Positions 27,083-35,225 of a stretch of DNA of 64,000 bases are shown here, piece by piece (positions within the stretch are counted from its first letter, which is position 1; each line of letters opens with the position of its first letter). The stretch comes from Falsochrobactrum tianjinense. Its GTDB lineage: Bacteria > Pseudomonadota > Alphaproteobacteria > Rhizobiales > Rhizobiaceae. The stretch is from positions 287,026 to 351,025 of the forward strand of contig NZ_JAHRVA010000004.1 of NCBI RefSeq assembly GCF_019100495.1, written 5' to 3'. Made by a program: the position numbers and the translations under genes. Under the pieces are notes generated by a model. That model made no database searches and was not told where the DNA came from. It was given only the letters and a program-made list of their open reading frames with translations.

Positions 27083-27946
27083 ATGAAGTATATTTCCGCC
27101 GTGGCGCTCATGACTTGCGCTGCATTATTCAGTGCATCTGCCACGCAGGCCGCCGACATTATCTTCGAAGAGCCGGTTGCAATCGCACCGCCACTGCTCA
27201 ATTCTTCCGGCTGGTACATACGCGGCGATATCGGCTATTCGTTCAAATCCAGCACGGATGGCAACTGGAATTTCTGGAACATTGCCGGCGCGCCTTATCG
27301 CGGTATCGATGATACATTGCACTACGACGACTTTAAGCTCAAAGGCGGTGCAAATTACGGTGTAGGTGTGGGCTATCGCTTCAATGATATGTTCCGTGCC
27401 GACGCCACGCTGGATTTCTTCCGGGCGGGCATCAATGGGCGCACCAACTGCACCAGCTATGTCAAAAGCCACCAGCATGGCTTGAATCCCGTAGTTGACG
27501 ACTGCCATTACGAGGACAATTCGACAGCAAACATCTGGACAGCCATGGCTAATGCCTATATCGATCTTCCCAAGATGGGCAGCTTCACGCCTTATCTGGG
27601 TGCCGGTCTCGGTGCGGCTTATGTCAACTACGATACGTGGAAGACCAGCGAGATATGCTCGGTTTGCACCGATCCCTATCGAAGCGACAAGGAAGGTCTC
27701 GATAGCTGGCGCTTCGCAATGGCGCTCATGGCGGGCGTGAGCTACGATCTGACCGAGCAACTCAAGCTGGATGTCGGCTATCGCTATCTGCGCATCAATG
27801 GCGGCAAGGCCTATGGCTATGATGCGATGGACCGCGCCAGCCACACCGCCTGGGGCGAAGGTCCCGGCGCAACCGGTACGCAGGCAAAGGATAATGGCTT
27901 CAACATGCACACGGTTCGCGCGGGTCTTCGCTACGAGTTCCGTTAA
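27083..27946 (+). CDS. Outer membrane beta-barrel protein, Omp25/Omp31-like
   Basis: An outer membrane protein of 287 residues with a signal peptide (MKYISAVALMTCAALFSASA, then TQAAD). Alternating strands such as GGANYGVGVGYRFNDMFRAD, FTPYLGAGLGAAYV and LDVGYRYLRI, with a C-terminal aromatic-Arg end (VRAGLRYEFR), fit an eight-stranded barrel. It has four loop cysteines besides the signal one (NCTSY, DDCHY, EICSVCTDPY), which could form disulfides. The frame has an upstream TTG at 27068; the ATG at 27083 follows GGAGTGG. The gene stands alone, with a terminator on each side. It may be surface-exposed; a specific function cannot be assigned. Confidence 0.85.
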   Translation: MKYISAVALMTCAALFSASATQAADIIFEEPVAIAPPLLNSSGWYIRGDIGYSFKSSTDGNWNFWNIAGAPYRGIDDTLHYDDFKLKGGANYGVGVGYRFNDMFRADATLDFFRAGINGRTNCTSYVKSHQHGLNPVVDDCHYEDNSTANIWTAMANAYIDLPKMGSFTPYLGAGLGAAYVNYDTWKTSEICSVCTDPYRSDKEGLDSWRFAMALMAGVSYDLTEQLKLDVGYRYLRINGGKAYGYDAMDRASHTAWGEGPGATGTQAKDNGFNMHTVRAGLRYEFR

Positions 27947-27969
27947 AATATCTTCCTATTCTGAAAAGG

Positions 27970-27990
27970 CCCGGATCATCCGGGTCTTTT
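27970..27990. terminator. Two-way terminator between the omp gene and the AsnC gene
   Basis: CCCGGA (27970-27975), loop TCA, TCCGGG (27979-27984), then TCTTTT; AAAA precedes the stem, so both convergent genes can use it. Confidence 0.85.
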
Positions 27991-27995
27991 GCATT

Positions 27996-28463
27996 TCAAG
28001 CCCGCGACACCGGCGCTTTCGATAACAGCACTGTACGGATAGCGAAGCTCGAATGAATGCGCGCCACGCCGGGCAGGCGCGACAGGATCTCCTTATGAAT
28101 GATTTCATAGGAAGCCGCATCCTCCGCCTCGACACGCAGGATATAATCGGCGTCGCCCGTCATCAGATAGCACTCCTGCACTTCCGGGTGCCTGCGCACG
28201 GCTTCTTCAAAACGGTTGAGATATTCTTCCGTCTGCCTGTCTAGCGTGATGCGGACGATTGCAGCCAGCCGTTCATCGCCGCCCGACGAACCAACGATGG
28301 CGGTGTAGCCACGAATGACGCCGCTTTCTTCCAATATCTGCACTCGTCGCAGGCATGCGGACTGCGACAGCCCGACCTCGGCGGCAAGCTGGCTGTTGGT
28401 CATGCGCCCTTCTCGGCGCAGATAGCGGATTATATTCCGGTCGATATTATCGAGTGTCGCCAT
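27996..28463 (-). CDS. Lrp/AsnC regulator of alanine catabolism (DadR-like)
   Basis: A 155-residue Lrp/AsnC regulator: helix-turn-helix in residues 6-62 (DRNIIRYLRREGRMTNSQLA, AEVGLSQSACLRRVQILEESG) and a ligand domain with HPEVQECYLMTGDADYILRVE. It is divergent from alr and dadA, the usual place of DadR, which senses alanine and activates racemase and D-amino acid dehydrogenase genes. A perfect 15-base palindrome lies 81 bases from its start. The ATG at 28463 is clear. Regulation of alr-dadA is inferred from position. Confidence 0.88.
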   Translation of the reverse strand: MATLDNIDRNIIRYLRREGRMTNSQLAAEVGLSQSACLRRVQILEESGVIRGYTAIVGSSGGDERLAAIVRITLDRQTEEYLNRFEEAVRRHPEVQECYLMTGDADYILRVEAEDAASYEIIHKEILSRLPGVARIHSSFAIRTVLLSKAPVSRA

Positions 28464-28543
28464 GCAGATTATTCAACCAAAAAGCTAAAATGTGCGTATT
28501 TCTTGCCAAAATTCGCATAATTAACGAAAAATAGCAAAAACAT

Positions 28544-28558
28544 TCGAATAGTATTCGA
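28544..28558. promoter_or_regulatory. Candidate DadR operator
   Basis: TCGAATA-G-TATTCGA is a perfect 15-base palindrome in the divergent gap between the AsnC gene and alr. Its length and A/T-rich core fit Lrp-family sites. The rest of this 228-base gap is A/T-rich and contains a purine-rich stretch (GGGAGGAAAGGGAG, 28625-28638) with no good start codon behind it. Confidence 0.5.
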
Positions 28559-28691
28559 CTAATATAGCCCCATCACTTCGTGGAGCAGGCAATCATCGCT
28601 ATGAAGACGAAGTCACATGATTGAGGGAGGAAAGGGAGCATAATTCCAGTTCCACCGTACGAAACCGGTTAATGCAGTGGAAATGGTTGAG

Positions 28692-29843
28692 ATGTCGCTA
28701 CATTTTTCCCAAACCGAACGCGATCTGGCAGCGGGTGGCGTATTGACCATCGACCTCGCCGCCCTGCGCCATAATTATTCTGTCATAACACAGCGAATTG
28801 CCCCCACGCGCGCCGCAGCCGTAGTGAAGGCGAACGCTTATGGCCTTGGCGCCAGCCGCGTCGCCCCTGCTTTCTATGAAGCGGGATGCCGCGATTTCTT
28901 CGTCGCGCATCTGGGCGAAGCCATAGCACTCAAGCCTCATCTCAACCCTGACGCGACCATCTACGTGCTCAACGGCCTTCAGCCCGGCAGCGAGGCTGCC
29001 TGCGCGCGCGAGAACCTGCTGCCTGTCCTCAATTCGCTTGAACAGATCGAAAACTGGGCCAGGCTGGCGAGAACTATTGGCAGCAAGCTGCCTGCCCTGT
29101 TGCAGATTGATACCGGCATGGCCCGTCTTGGCCTTTCAGCCAAGGAGCTGGACCGGATCATCGATGAACCCTCACTGCTCGACGGGATCGACATTAAATT
29201 CGTCATCAGCCATCTGGCCAGCGGCGACGAGCCGGAAAATCCCGCCAATGCCGCGCAACTTGCAACGCTGACGGCGGCGCTCGCCCGTCTGCCAAAGCTT
29301 CCCGTGGCTTTTTCCAATTCCGGCGGCTGCTTTCTTGAAAAGACTTACTATTTCGATCTCGCCCGGCCCGGCGTCGCCCTATACGGCGTCGGCCCGGCCC
29401 CCAGGCACGATTTCGAAAATCCGATCCGGCCCGTGCTCACTCTTTCAGCGCGCGTCATTCAAGTGCGCGATGTTGATGAGGGCGCTGCCATCGGTTATGG
29501 CGGCACCTTTATCGCCCCCCGACCCATGCGGATCGCCACCATTGCGGTGGGCTATGCCGATGGCTGGTTCCGCTCGCTGAGCAATAAGGGCTGCGCATTT
29601 TTCGGCGATACGCGCCTGCCTGTCGTCGGGCGCGTTTCGATGGATTCGATCACTCTCGACGTGACGGCGCTGCCCGAAGATACGCTAAAGCTCGGCAGTC
29701 TCGTGGAATTGATCGGGCCGCATCAGCGGCTTGAAGATGTAGCCCGCGATTGCGACACCATACCCTACGAAATCCTGACTGCGCTCGGCGACCGTTATGC
29801 TCGCATCTATGTGGATAGAAGCACCGCCGACCGGCAATCGTAA
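28692..29843 (+). CDS. alr: Alanine racemase, catabolic type
   Basis: PLP enzyme interconverting L- and D-alanine. The PLP lysine is in [13 protein letters not shown] and the second catalytic tyrosine region in [21 protein letters not shown] start at the ATG at 28692 ([11 protein letters not shown], 383 residues); ATG 28683 and GTG 28677 are in the same frame and possible, as none has a strong ribosome site. It is 14 bases upstream of dadA, forming the alanine catabolic unit under the divergent DadR-like regulator. This makes it the DadX-type racemase, though it can also supply D-alanine for the cell wall. Confidence 0.9.
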   Translation: MSLHFSQTERDLAAGGVLTIDLAALRHNYSVITQRIAPTRAAAVVKANAYGLGASRVAPAFYEAGCRDFFVAHLGEAIALKPHLNPDATIYVLNGLQPGSEAACARENLLPVLNSLEQIENWARLARTIGSKLPALLQIDTGMARLGLSAKELDRIIDEPSLLDGIDIKFVISHLASGDEPENPANAAQLATLTAALARLPKLPVAFSNSGGCFLEKTYYFDLARPGVALYGVGPAPRHDFENPIRPVLTLSARVIQVRDVDEGAAIGYGGTFIAPRPMRIATIAVGYADGWFRSLSNKGCAFFGDTRLPVVGRVSMDSITLDVTALPEDTLKLGSLVELIGPHQRLEDVARDCDTIPYEILTALGDRYARIYVDRSTADRQS

Positions 29844-29857
29844 CAACAGAGGCGAAA

Positions 29858-31108
29858 ATGCAGATTACCGTATTGGGCAGCGGCGTTATCGGTGTAACGA
29901 CGGCATATTATCTGGCGAAGCTTGGCCATGAAGTGACTGTCATCGACCGCGAGGAAGCTCCCGGACTTGAAACCAGCTTTGCCAATGCCGGCCAGGTTTC
30001 GCCCGGTTATGCCTCGCCATGGGCAGCGCCCGGCATTCCGCTGAAAGCCGCCAAATGGCTGTTTCAAAAACATGCGCCGCTCGTCCTGCGCCTGACCACG
30101 GACCCCAAGCAATATGCATGGCTTTTGCAGATGCTCGCCAATTGCACGGAAGGCCGCTACAAGGTCAACAAGTCCCGCATGGTACGTATTTCCGAATATA
30201 GCCGCGATTGCCTGATTGCGCTGCGGGCGGATACGGGCATCGAATATGACCAGCGTACGCAGGGAACGCTGCAGCTTTTCCGTGAGCAATACCAGCTTGA
30301 TGGCATCGGCAAGGACGTCGAAGTGCTGCGGCAGGACGGCGTGCCCTTTGAAGTGCTCGACCCCGAAGGCTGCATCAAGGTGGAACCTGCGCTTGCGCGC
30401 GTCCGGGATAAATTCGTGGGTGGCCTGCGCCTGCCCAATGACGAAACCGGCGACTGCTTCAAATTCACCAATGCGCTTGCGAAAATCGCCGAAGGTCTGG
30501 GCGTGAAATTCCGCTTCGGCGTCGATATAAAATCATTGCTCATGACGGGCGGCAAGGTTTCGGGCGTCGAGACATCGGAAGGCATAATCACTTCTGACCG
30601 TTATGTTATAGCGCTCGGCAGCTACACGCCTGCTTTGGTGAAGTCGCTCGGCCTCAATGCGCCGATTTATCCGGTCAAGGGCTATTCGCTTACCGCGCCG
30701 ATTATCGATGAAGCGCGCGCGCCCGTCTCGACCGTCATGGATGAAAGCTACAAGATCGCAATCACCCGGCTTGGCGACCGCATCCGCGTCGGTGGCATGG
30801 CGGAAGTGTCCGGCTTCACCAAGGATCTGCCCGCCGCGCGCCGCGCCACGCTCGATCTTTCGGTGAGCGATCTGTTCCCCGGCGGCGATCTCAAGGCCGC
30901 AACCTTCTGGTCGGGCCTGCGCCCGATGACGCCGGATTCCACGCCAATCGTCGGCGCGACCCGCCACGACAATGTTTACATCAATGCCGGACACGGCACG
31001 CTCGGCTGGACCATGGCCTGCGGCTCCGGCAAGCTGCTGGCCGATCTCGTATCAGGTAATACACCCGATATTCGCGCCGACGATCTGGGCATTTCGCGTT
31101 ACGAATAA
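29858..31108 (+). CDS. dadA: D-amino acid dehydrogenase small subunit
   Basis: FAD enzyme of the inner membrane face that oxidises D-alanine and other D-amino acids to keto acids, ammonia and reduced quinone. It has 416 residues, the standard length. The flavin motif is [20 protein letters not shown] (residues 4-23), and the C-terminal flavin site is [21 protein letters not shown]. The ATG at 29858 follows GAGGCG. It is coupled with alr and followed by a perfect hairpin at 31125-31160. Confidence 0.95.
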   Translation: MQITVLGSGVIGVTTAYYLAKLGHEVTVIDREEAPGLETSFANAGQVSPGYASPWAAPGIPLKAAKWLFQKHAPLVLRLTTDPKQYAWLLQMLANCTEGRYKVNKSRMVRISEYSRDCLIALRADTGIEYDQRTQGTLQLFREQYQLDGIGKDVEVLRQDGVPFEVLDPEGCIKVEPALARVRDKFVGGLRLPNDETGDCFKFTNALAKIAEGLGVKFRFGVDIKSLLMTGGKVSGVETSEGIITSDRYVIALGSYTPALVKSLGLNAPIYPVKGYSLTAPIIDEARAPVSTVMDESYKIAITRLGDRIRVGGMAEVSGFTKDLPAARRATLDLSVSDLFPGGDLKAATFWSGLRPMTPDSTPIVGATRHDNVYINAGHGTLGWTMACGSGKLLADLVSGNTPDIRADDLGISRYE

Positions 31109-31124
31109 TGTTATAAAGAATCAG

Positions 31125-31160
31125 GACCTGAATCGCTTTCGCAGCAAAGCGATTCAGGTC
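31125..31160. terminator. Perfect hairpin between convergent dadA and the XRE gene
   Basis: GACCTGAATCGCTTT (31125-31139) and AAAGCGATTCAGGTC (31146-31160) pair perfectly with loop CGCAGC. No long T-tract follows on either strand, so it may act with Rho or be a mobile-type palindrome. Confidence 0.6.
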
Positions 31161-31178
31161 ATTGAATAACTATTCATA

Positions 31179-31727
31179 TTAGAAACTCGGAGGCGTGCAG
31201 GCGCTGACGACTTCGCAAGCCACCGGCCCGACACAGCGGAAACGATGCGGCAGCTTGCTTGAGAAATAATATGCGTCTCCGGGCCCAAGAATGCGCCGCT
31301 CGCTGCCGACAGTCACTTCGATACGCCCCGCGATGACGATGCCGCCCTCCTCACCTTCATGCATGAGCAGCACCTTGCCGGTATCGGATCCGGGTTCATA
31401 GCGTTCTTTCAGAATTTGCAACGCCCGCGCAAACAGATGGTCGCCCACCTGTCGGTAGGAAATCGGCCCTTTTCCGATTTCCACCAGCTCTTCCGCCTGA
31501 TAGAATACCTTGTGCGGCGCATCGGGCTCGAGCGCGAAAAACTCGGCCATACCGATAGGAATCCCATCCAGAATACGCTTTAATGCCCCCACGGATGGAT
31601 TGGACTGATTGGCTTCGATCAAGGATATGGTCGAGTTGGTGACGCCCGCTCGTTTGGCAAGCTCCCGCTGTGACAGATTCTGCCGCAAACGGACATAACG
31701 AAGCCGCCCTCCTATGTCGACATTCAT
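31179..31727 (-). CDS. XRE-cupin transcriptional regulator (PuuR-like)
   Basis: A 182-residue regulator with an N-terminal XRE helix-turn-helix (RLRYVRLRQNLSQRELAKRA, then GVTNSTISLIEANQSNPSVG, residues about 8-62) and a C-terminal cupin sensor domain (RIEVTVGSERRILGPGDAYYF, SKLPHRFRC). The ATG at 31727 follows GGGAGATGG. It is divergent from the aminotransferase at 31874. This family, including PuuR, commonly controls polyamine or amino acid breakdown, so it probably regulates that aminotransferase; the ligand is unknown. Confidence 0.88.
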   Translation of the reverse strand: MNVDIGGRLRYVRLRQNLSQRELAKRAGVTNSTISLIEANQSNPSVGALKRILDGIPIGMAEFFALEPDAPHKVFYQAEELVEIGKGPISYRQVGDHLFARALQILKERYEPGSDTGKVLLMHEGEEGGIVIAGRIEVTVGSERRILGPGDAYYFSSKLPHRFRCVGPVACEVVSACTPPSF

Positions 31728-31873
31728 CGAGCCATCTCCCTGCTGTTTATGATGTTTGATATAGCATAACTTTTAAGAACCATCGACATGATTTCAATGG
31801 GTTAATATAGAGAAGAAAAGGACTTGTTGCTTTGCGGAAAGCGTGCCCTCCTGCTTGGAAACAGGAGGAACAA

Positions 31874-33202
31874 ATGCTTACCAGAACCAATGCGCCCAGC
31901 CTTGAAAACTTCTGGATGCCGTTTACGGCCAATCGGCAATTCAAGGCCGCTCCGCGCATGCTCGCCAGCGCGTCGGGCATGTATTACACCGATGTCGATG
32001 GCAATCAGGTTCTTGACGGCACGGCAGGTCTTTGGTGCTGCAATGCCGGCCATGGCCACAAGCGGATCACGGAAGCGGTCGAGCGCCAGATTTCGACGCT
32101 GGATTTCGCACCCACCTTCCAAATGGGCCATAATGTCGCCTTCGACTTTGCCGAAAAGCTCGCGGCTATCGCGCCGGGCGGTCCCGATGCAAAGCTTGAC
32201 CGCGTATTTTTCACCAACTCTGGTTCGGAATCGGTCGATACAGCGCTCAAAATCGCCATTGCCTATCAGCGCGCCATCGGACAAGGCACCCGCACGATGG
32301 TGCTAGGCCGTGAAAAAGGCTATCACGGCGTTGGCTTCGGCGGCATTTCTGTCGGCGGTCTGGTCAATAACCGCCGTGCCTTCCCGCAAATTCCTGCGGA
32401 CCATCTGCGCCATACGCTCGATATTGAACGCAACGCCTTTTCCAAGGGCCTGCCCGCGCACGGCATCGAACTGGCCGACGATCTCGAACGTCTCGTCCAG
32501 CTTCACGGTGCGGAAAAAATCGCAGCGGTCATCGTCGAGCCGATGTCGGGTTCGGCTGGCGTGATTCTGCCGCCCAAGGGCTATCTTGAGCGCCTGCGTG
32601 CAACCGCAGACAAGCACGGCATCCTGCTTATTTTCGATGAAGTGATCACCGGTTTTGGCCGTCTGGGCACGCCATTCGCGGTCGATTATTTCGGCGTGGT
32701 TCCCGATCTCATCACCGCTGCCAAAGGTCTGACCAATGGTGCGATCCCGATGGGCGCCGTCTTTGCAAACCGCAAGGTGCATGATGGCCTGATGACCGGA
32801 CCGGAAAACGCCATTGAACTGTTCCATGGCTATACCTATTCCGGCCATCCGGTCGCTTGCGCCGCCGGGCTGGCAACGCTTGAAATCTATGCCGAAGATG
32901 GTCTTCTGACCCGCGGAGCTGCGCTGGCGGATCATTGGCAGGAAGCATTGCACTCGCTTAAGGGCATGTCGAACGTCATCGATATTCGCAACCTCGGCCT
33001 TGTCGGCGCAATCGAGCTTTCATCGCGTGACGGCACACCGGGCGCGCGCGCCTACGACGTCTTTGTCGACTGCTTCAAGAAGGGCCTTCTGATCCGCGTC
33101 ACCGGCGATGTCATCGCCCTGTCGCCGCCGCTTATCATCGAAAAGGAGCAGATCGATACGATCGTTTCCATTCTTGGCGATGCTCTCAAACGCGTAGCCT
33201 GA
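31874..33202 (+). CDS. Omega-amino acid:pyruvate aminotransferase (class III)
   Basis: PLP aminotransferase of 442 residues transferring the amino group of omega-amino acids or amines to pyruvate. The N-terminus (SLENFWMPFTANRQFKAAPR) and DGTAGLWCCNAGHGHKRI are characteristic of beta-alanine:pyruvate transaminase. The PLP lysine is in TAAKGLTNGAIPMGAV and the cofactor aspartate in LIFDEVITGFGRLG. The ATG at 31874 has a perfect AGGAGG; the frame is open upstream to 31832. The XRE-cupin regulator next door suggests polyamine or beta-alanine breakdown. Putrescine:pyruvate activity is an alternative. Confidence 0.88.
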   Translation: MLTRTNAPSLENFWMPFTANRQFKAAPRMLASASGMYYTDVDGNQVLDGTAGLWCCNAGHGHKRITEAVERQISTLDFAPTFQMGHNVAFDFAEKLAAIAPGGPDAKLDRVFFTNSGSESVDTALKIAIAYQRAIGQGTRTMVLGREKGYHGVGFGGISVGGLVNNRRAFPQIPADHLRHTLDIERNAFSKGLPAHGIELADDLERLVQLHGAEKIAAVIVEPMSGSAGVILPPKGYLERLRATADKHGILLIFDEVITGFGRLGTPFAVDYFGVVPDLITAAKGLTNGAIPMGAVFANRKVHDGLMTGPENAIELFHGYTYSGHPVACAAGLATLEIYAEDGLLTRGAALADHWQEALHSLKGMSNVIDIRNLGLVGAIELSSRDGTPGARAYDVFVDCFKKGLLIRVTGDVIALSPPLIIEKEQIDTIVSILGDALKRVA

Positions 33203-33224
33203 TCGCCACCCGATCATGCTCACC

Positions 33225-33257
33225 TTGCCGCCGCGCTTCCCCTGCGGCGGCAATTTT
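33225..33257 (+). terminator. Terminator of the aminotransferase gene
   Basis: TTGCCGCCGC (33225-33234), nine-base loop, GCGGCGGCAA (33244-33253), then TTTT. A 22-base gap from the stop. Confidence 0.92.
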
Positions 33258-33333
33258 ATATCTATATAAAGGCATAGATGGACCGCCCTACCGGATGTGA
33301 TGTGGTTGCGCTATGATAAAATTCCCTTTTTCG

Positions 33334-33362
33334 GGAACCTTTTTATCTCGCAGACATCCAAT
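33334..33362 (+). promoter_or_regulatory. ECF-type promoter of the sigma factor gene
   Basis: GGAACC (33334-33339) followed by TTTT, and CATCCAAT (33355-33362), 21 bases from box start to box start, 51 bases before the sigma ATG. The same boxes at the same spacing recur at 34112-34140 before the DUF4142 gene. GGAAC is a usual -35 element for extracytoplasmic-function sigma factors, so self-activation is likely. Confidence 0.7.
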
Positions 33363-33412
33363 GCACTCCATGGAAAATTACAGGCCATGGAAGCTTCATA
33401 GGGATATAAGTC

Positions 33413-34108
33413 ATGTGCGCTAAACTGGCGGATCCAGCCGCTTCCCTTCTCTTTCAGGACGACATCGCTCTCGCCCGCTGCGCGATCATGCATGACGCGC
33501 AGGCGCTGAGAAAAATCATGCAGACCAATAATCGCAGGCTGTATCGTCTGGCGCGGGGTATCGTCGGCAATGAGGCCGAAGCAGAAGATGTGGTTCAGGA
33601 AACCTATCTTCTGGCCTTCAGAAGCCTTGAGCGTTTTCGCGGCCAATCCAGCCTGACGACCTGGCTTTCGCGCATTGCCATCAATGAGGCCCTCGGACGG
33701 CTGCGAAAGAACAAACGAACGCAAAAATTTCTCAAATCCGCATCCGACGCCCTCTCAACAAATGTGATTCAGTTTCCAGTCAATATGAATAGCGACAATC
33801 CGGAACATAGGCTGGCCCAGCGAGAAATATTGCAGCTTATCGAGCGGGCCACAGACAATCTGCCGGAGACTTTCCGCCTCGTCTTCATCGCGCGCGTCAT
33901 AGAAGGGCTGAGTGTGGACGAGACCGCCGAACTTCTCGCCCTGCGCCCCGAAACCGTGAAAACCAGGCTTCACCGCGCCCGTTATCTCATACGCAAGCAG
34001 CTCGATGAAAAAATCGGCCCCGTGCTGCTCGATGCTTTTCCTTTTGCCGGCAAGCGCTGCGAGCGGATCATAGCCGCCGTTTTTGAGCGCCTGAATATAT
34101 CTCTCTGA
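33413..34108 (+). CDS. ECF (group 4) RNA polymerase sigma factor
   Basis: A 231-residue sigma factor with region 2 (LYRLARGIVGNEAEAEDVVQ, then ETYLLAFRSLERFRGQSSL, about 43-90) and region 4 (LPETFRLVFIARVIEGLSVD, ETAELLALRPETVKTRLHRA, about 155-200). A linker of about 50 residues separates them. The C-terminal tail (FPFAGKRCERIIAAVFERL) extends about 25 residues past region 4. No anti-sigma gene lies beside it; control may be by its tail or by a distant gene. The ATG at 33413 follows AGGGATATAAG. Its own promoter and that of the DUF4142 gene share boxes, so it probably drives itself, DUF4142 and the cupredoxin. Confidence 0.9.
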   Translation: MCAKLADPAASLLFQDDIALARCAIMHDAQALRKIMQTNNRRLYRLARGIVGNEAEAEDVVQETYLLAFRSLERFRGQSSLTTWLSRIAINEALGRLRKNKRTQKFLKSASDALSTNVIQFPVNMNSDNPEHRLAQREILQLIERATDNLPETFRLVFIARVIEGLSVDETAELLALRPETVKTRLHRARYLIRKQLDEKIGPVLLDAFPFAGKRCERIIAAVFERLNISL

Positions 34109-34111
34109 ACC

Positions 34112-34140
34112 GGAACCTTTTCTGCTCTCCCGCATCCAAT
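34112..34140 (+). promoter_or_regulatory. ECF-type promoter of the DUF4142-cupredoxin pair
   Basis: GGAACC (34112-34117) plus TTTT, and CATCCAAT (34133-34140), the same two boxes and same 21-base offset as the promoter at 33334-33362, while the bases between differ. It starts 4 bases after the sigma stop. Confidence 0.7.
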
Positions 34141-34142
34141 AA

Positions 34143-34193
34143 GCATTCCAGCAAAAGTGCGAAGCGCTTTGCGTCGGAAGATACGCGAAAACA
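34143..34193. repeat. Interspersed palindrome (GTGTGAAGCG family), copy 3, in the DUF4142 leader
   Basis: Reads GCATTCC, CAAAAGTGCGAAGCG, TTGCGTCGGAAG, GCGAAAACAA in the same order as copy 2 at 26921-26970. Its stem is degenerate. It sits between the ECF promoter boxes and the ribosome site, so it is part of the 5' leader. Confidence 0.65.
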
Positions 34194-34238
34194 ACCGGAG
34201 CGGCTTCCGCCATCCGATAGCAATCAAGGGAGAGTTTC

Positions 34239-34766
34239 ATGTCCAGGCGTTCAATCATATCATTGGCAGCAATTTGCCTCTGCGCGAGCCTGTCGTTTGC
34301 ACAGGCCCAGGATGGAAAGCTGCACGATCCGGCAATCGCGCATATCGCCTATACGGCCGGCGCCCTTGACGTAACGGCCGCCAAACAGGCGCTTGAAAAA
34401 ACCAAGAACAAGACGGTGCGCGAATTCGCCGAAACCATGGTGCGCGACCATGAGGCCGTCAACCAGCAGGCGCTCGATCTTCTCAAAAAGCTCAACGTCA
34501 CGCCGGAAGACAATGACACTAGCAAGACCCTGTCGAAAACAGCGTCCGAGGAACTGACAAAGCTGGGCAAGCTTGATGGCGCGGCATTCGACAAGGCCTA
34601 TGTCGACAACGAGGTCGCCTATCATAGGCAGGTCAATGAAGCGCTTGAAACGACGCTCATTCCCTCCGCCAGCAATGCCGAATTGAAAACCTTGCTCGAA
34701 ACCGGCCTGAAACTGTTTCAGAGCCACCAGCAACATGCCGAGCATATCGCCGCATCTTTGAAATAG
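34239..34766 (+). CDS. DUF4142 exported protein
   Basis: An exported protein of 175 residues with a signal peptide (MSRRSIISLAAICLCASLSF then AQAQD). The rest is helical and matches DUF4142, a ferritin-like four-helix family: IAYTAGALDVTAAKQALEKT, EFAETMVRDHEAVNQQALDL and AYHRQVNEALETTLIPSASN are typical (His and Glu residues at regular spacing). Its function is unknown; family members occur in stress regulons. The ATG at 34239 follows AAGGGAGAG. It precedes the cupredoxin by 10 bases and is fronted by an ECF promoter, so it belongs to the sigma factor regulon. Confidence 0.88.
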   Translation: MSRRSIISLAAICLCASLSFAQAQDGKLHDPAIAHIAYTAGALDVTAAKQALEKTKNKTVREFAETMVRDHEAVNQQALDLLKKLNVTPEDNDTSKTLSKTASEELTKLGKLDGAAFDKAYVDNEVAYHRQVNEALETTLIPSASNAELKTLLETGLKLFQSHQQHAEHIAASLK

Positions 34767-34776
34767 GAGCAATTCG

Positions 34777-35088
34777 ATGCGCAATATTCGGTCTTTTCTA
34801 ATACTGGCCGGGCTATTGATCGGCCTCGCCCCGGCAGAAGCGAAAACGATCCAGATTACAATCGAAAATCTCAGCTTCTCCCCTCAGAATATCGAAGCAA
34901 ATGTGGGTGATGTGATCGAGTGGAACAATAAGGATCCCATGCAGCACAGTGCGACCGTGAAGGGAGGATGGGACATTCTGCTGCCAGCAAAAAAGGTCAC
35001 TAAGCAGGTGCTCGACTCCGCCCAGACAGTCAATTATTACTGCCGTTTCCATCCCGACATGACCGGCCAACTGACTGTAAAACCTTGA
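34777..35088 (+). CDS. Small periplasmic cupredoxin
   Basis: A plastocyanin/azurin-fold copper protein of 103 residues with signal peptide (MRNIRSFLILAGLLIGLAPA then EA). All type 1 copper ligands are visible: His57 (MQHSAT), Cys89, His92 and Met95 (CRFHPDM). The ATG at 34777 follows AGGAGC. It is likely a periplasmic electron carrier or copper buffer. It lies in the same transcript as DUF4142 under the ECF promoter, which suggests a copper or oxidative stress role. The 137-base gap behind it has only an imperfect CCGGC/GCCGG stem. Confidence 0.92.
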   Translation: MRNIRSFLILAGLLIGLAPAEAKTIQITIENLSFSPQNIEANVGDVIEWNNKDPMQHSATVKGGWDILLPAKKVTKQVLDSAQTVNYYCRFHPDMTGQLTVKP

Positions 35089-35225
35089 GCCTGATGGCCA
35101 TTCCGGCTCGCGAATCGTGGGCCGGATTTGAAACGGCAGATGAAATTAACTGTTCCTTTCCATTGCTGCGCTCATATGGAGGCAGTAATGGTCTGCACAG
35201 CCTTTCATTTCAGGATTAACCCATC

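Noticed and set aside
28621-28660. Short gene behind the purine-rich GGGAGGAAAGGGAG before alr
   Set aside because: The ribosome-like sequence is strong, but no start codon follows at a usable distance. It may belong to a leader structure.
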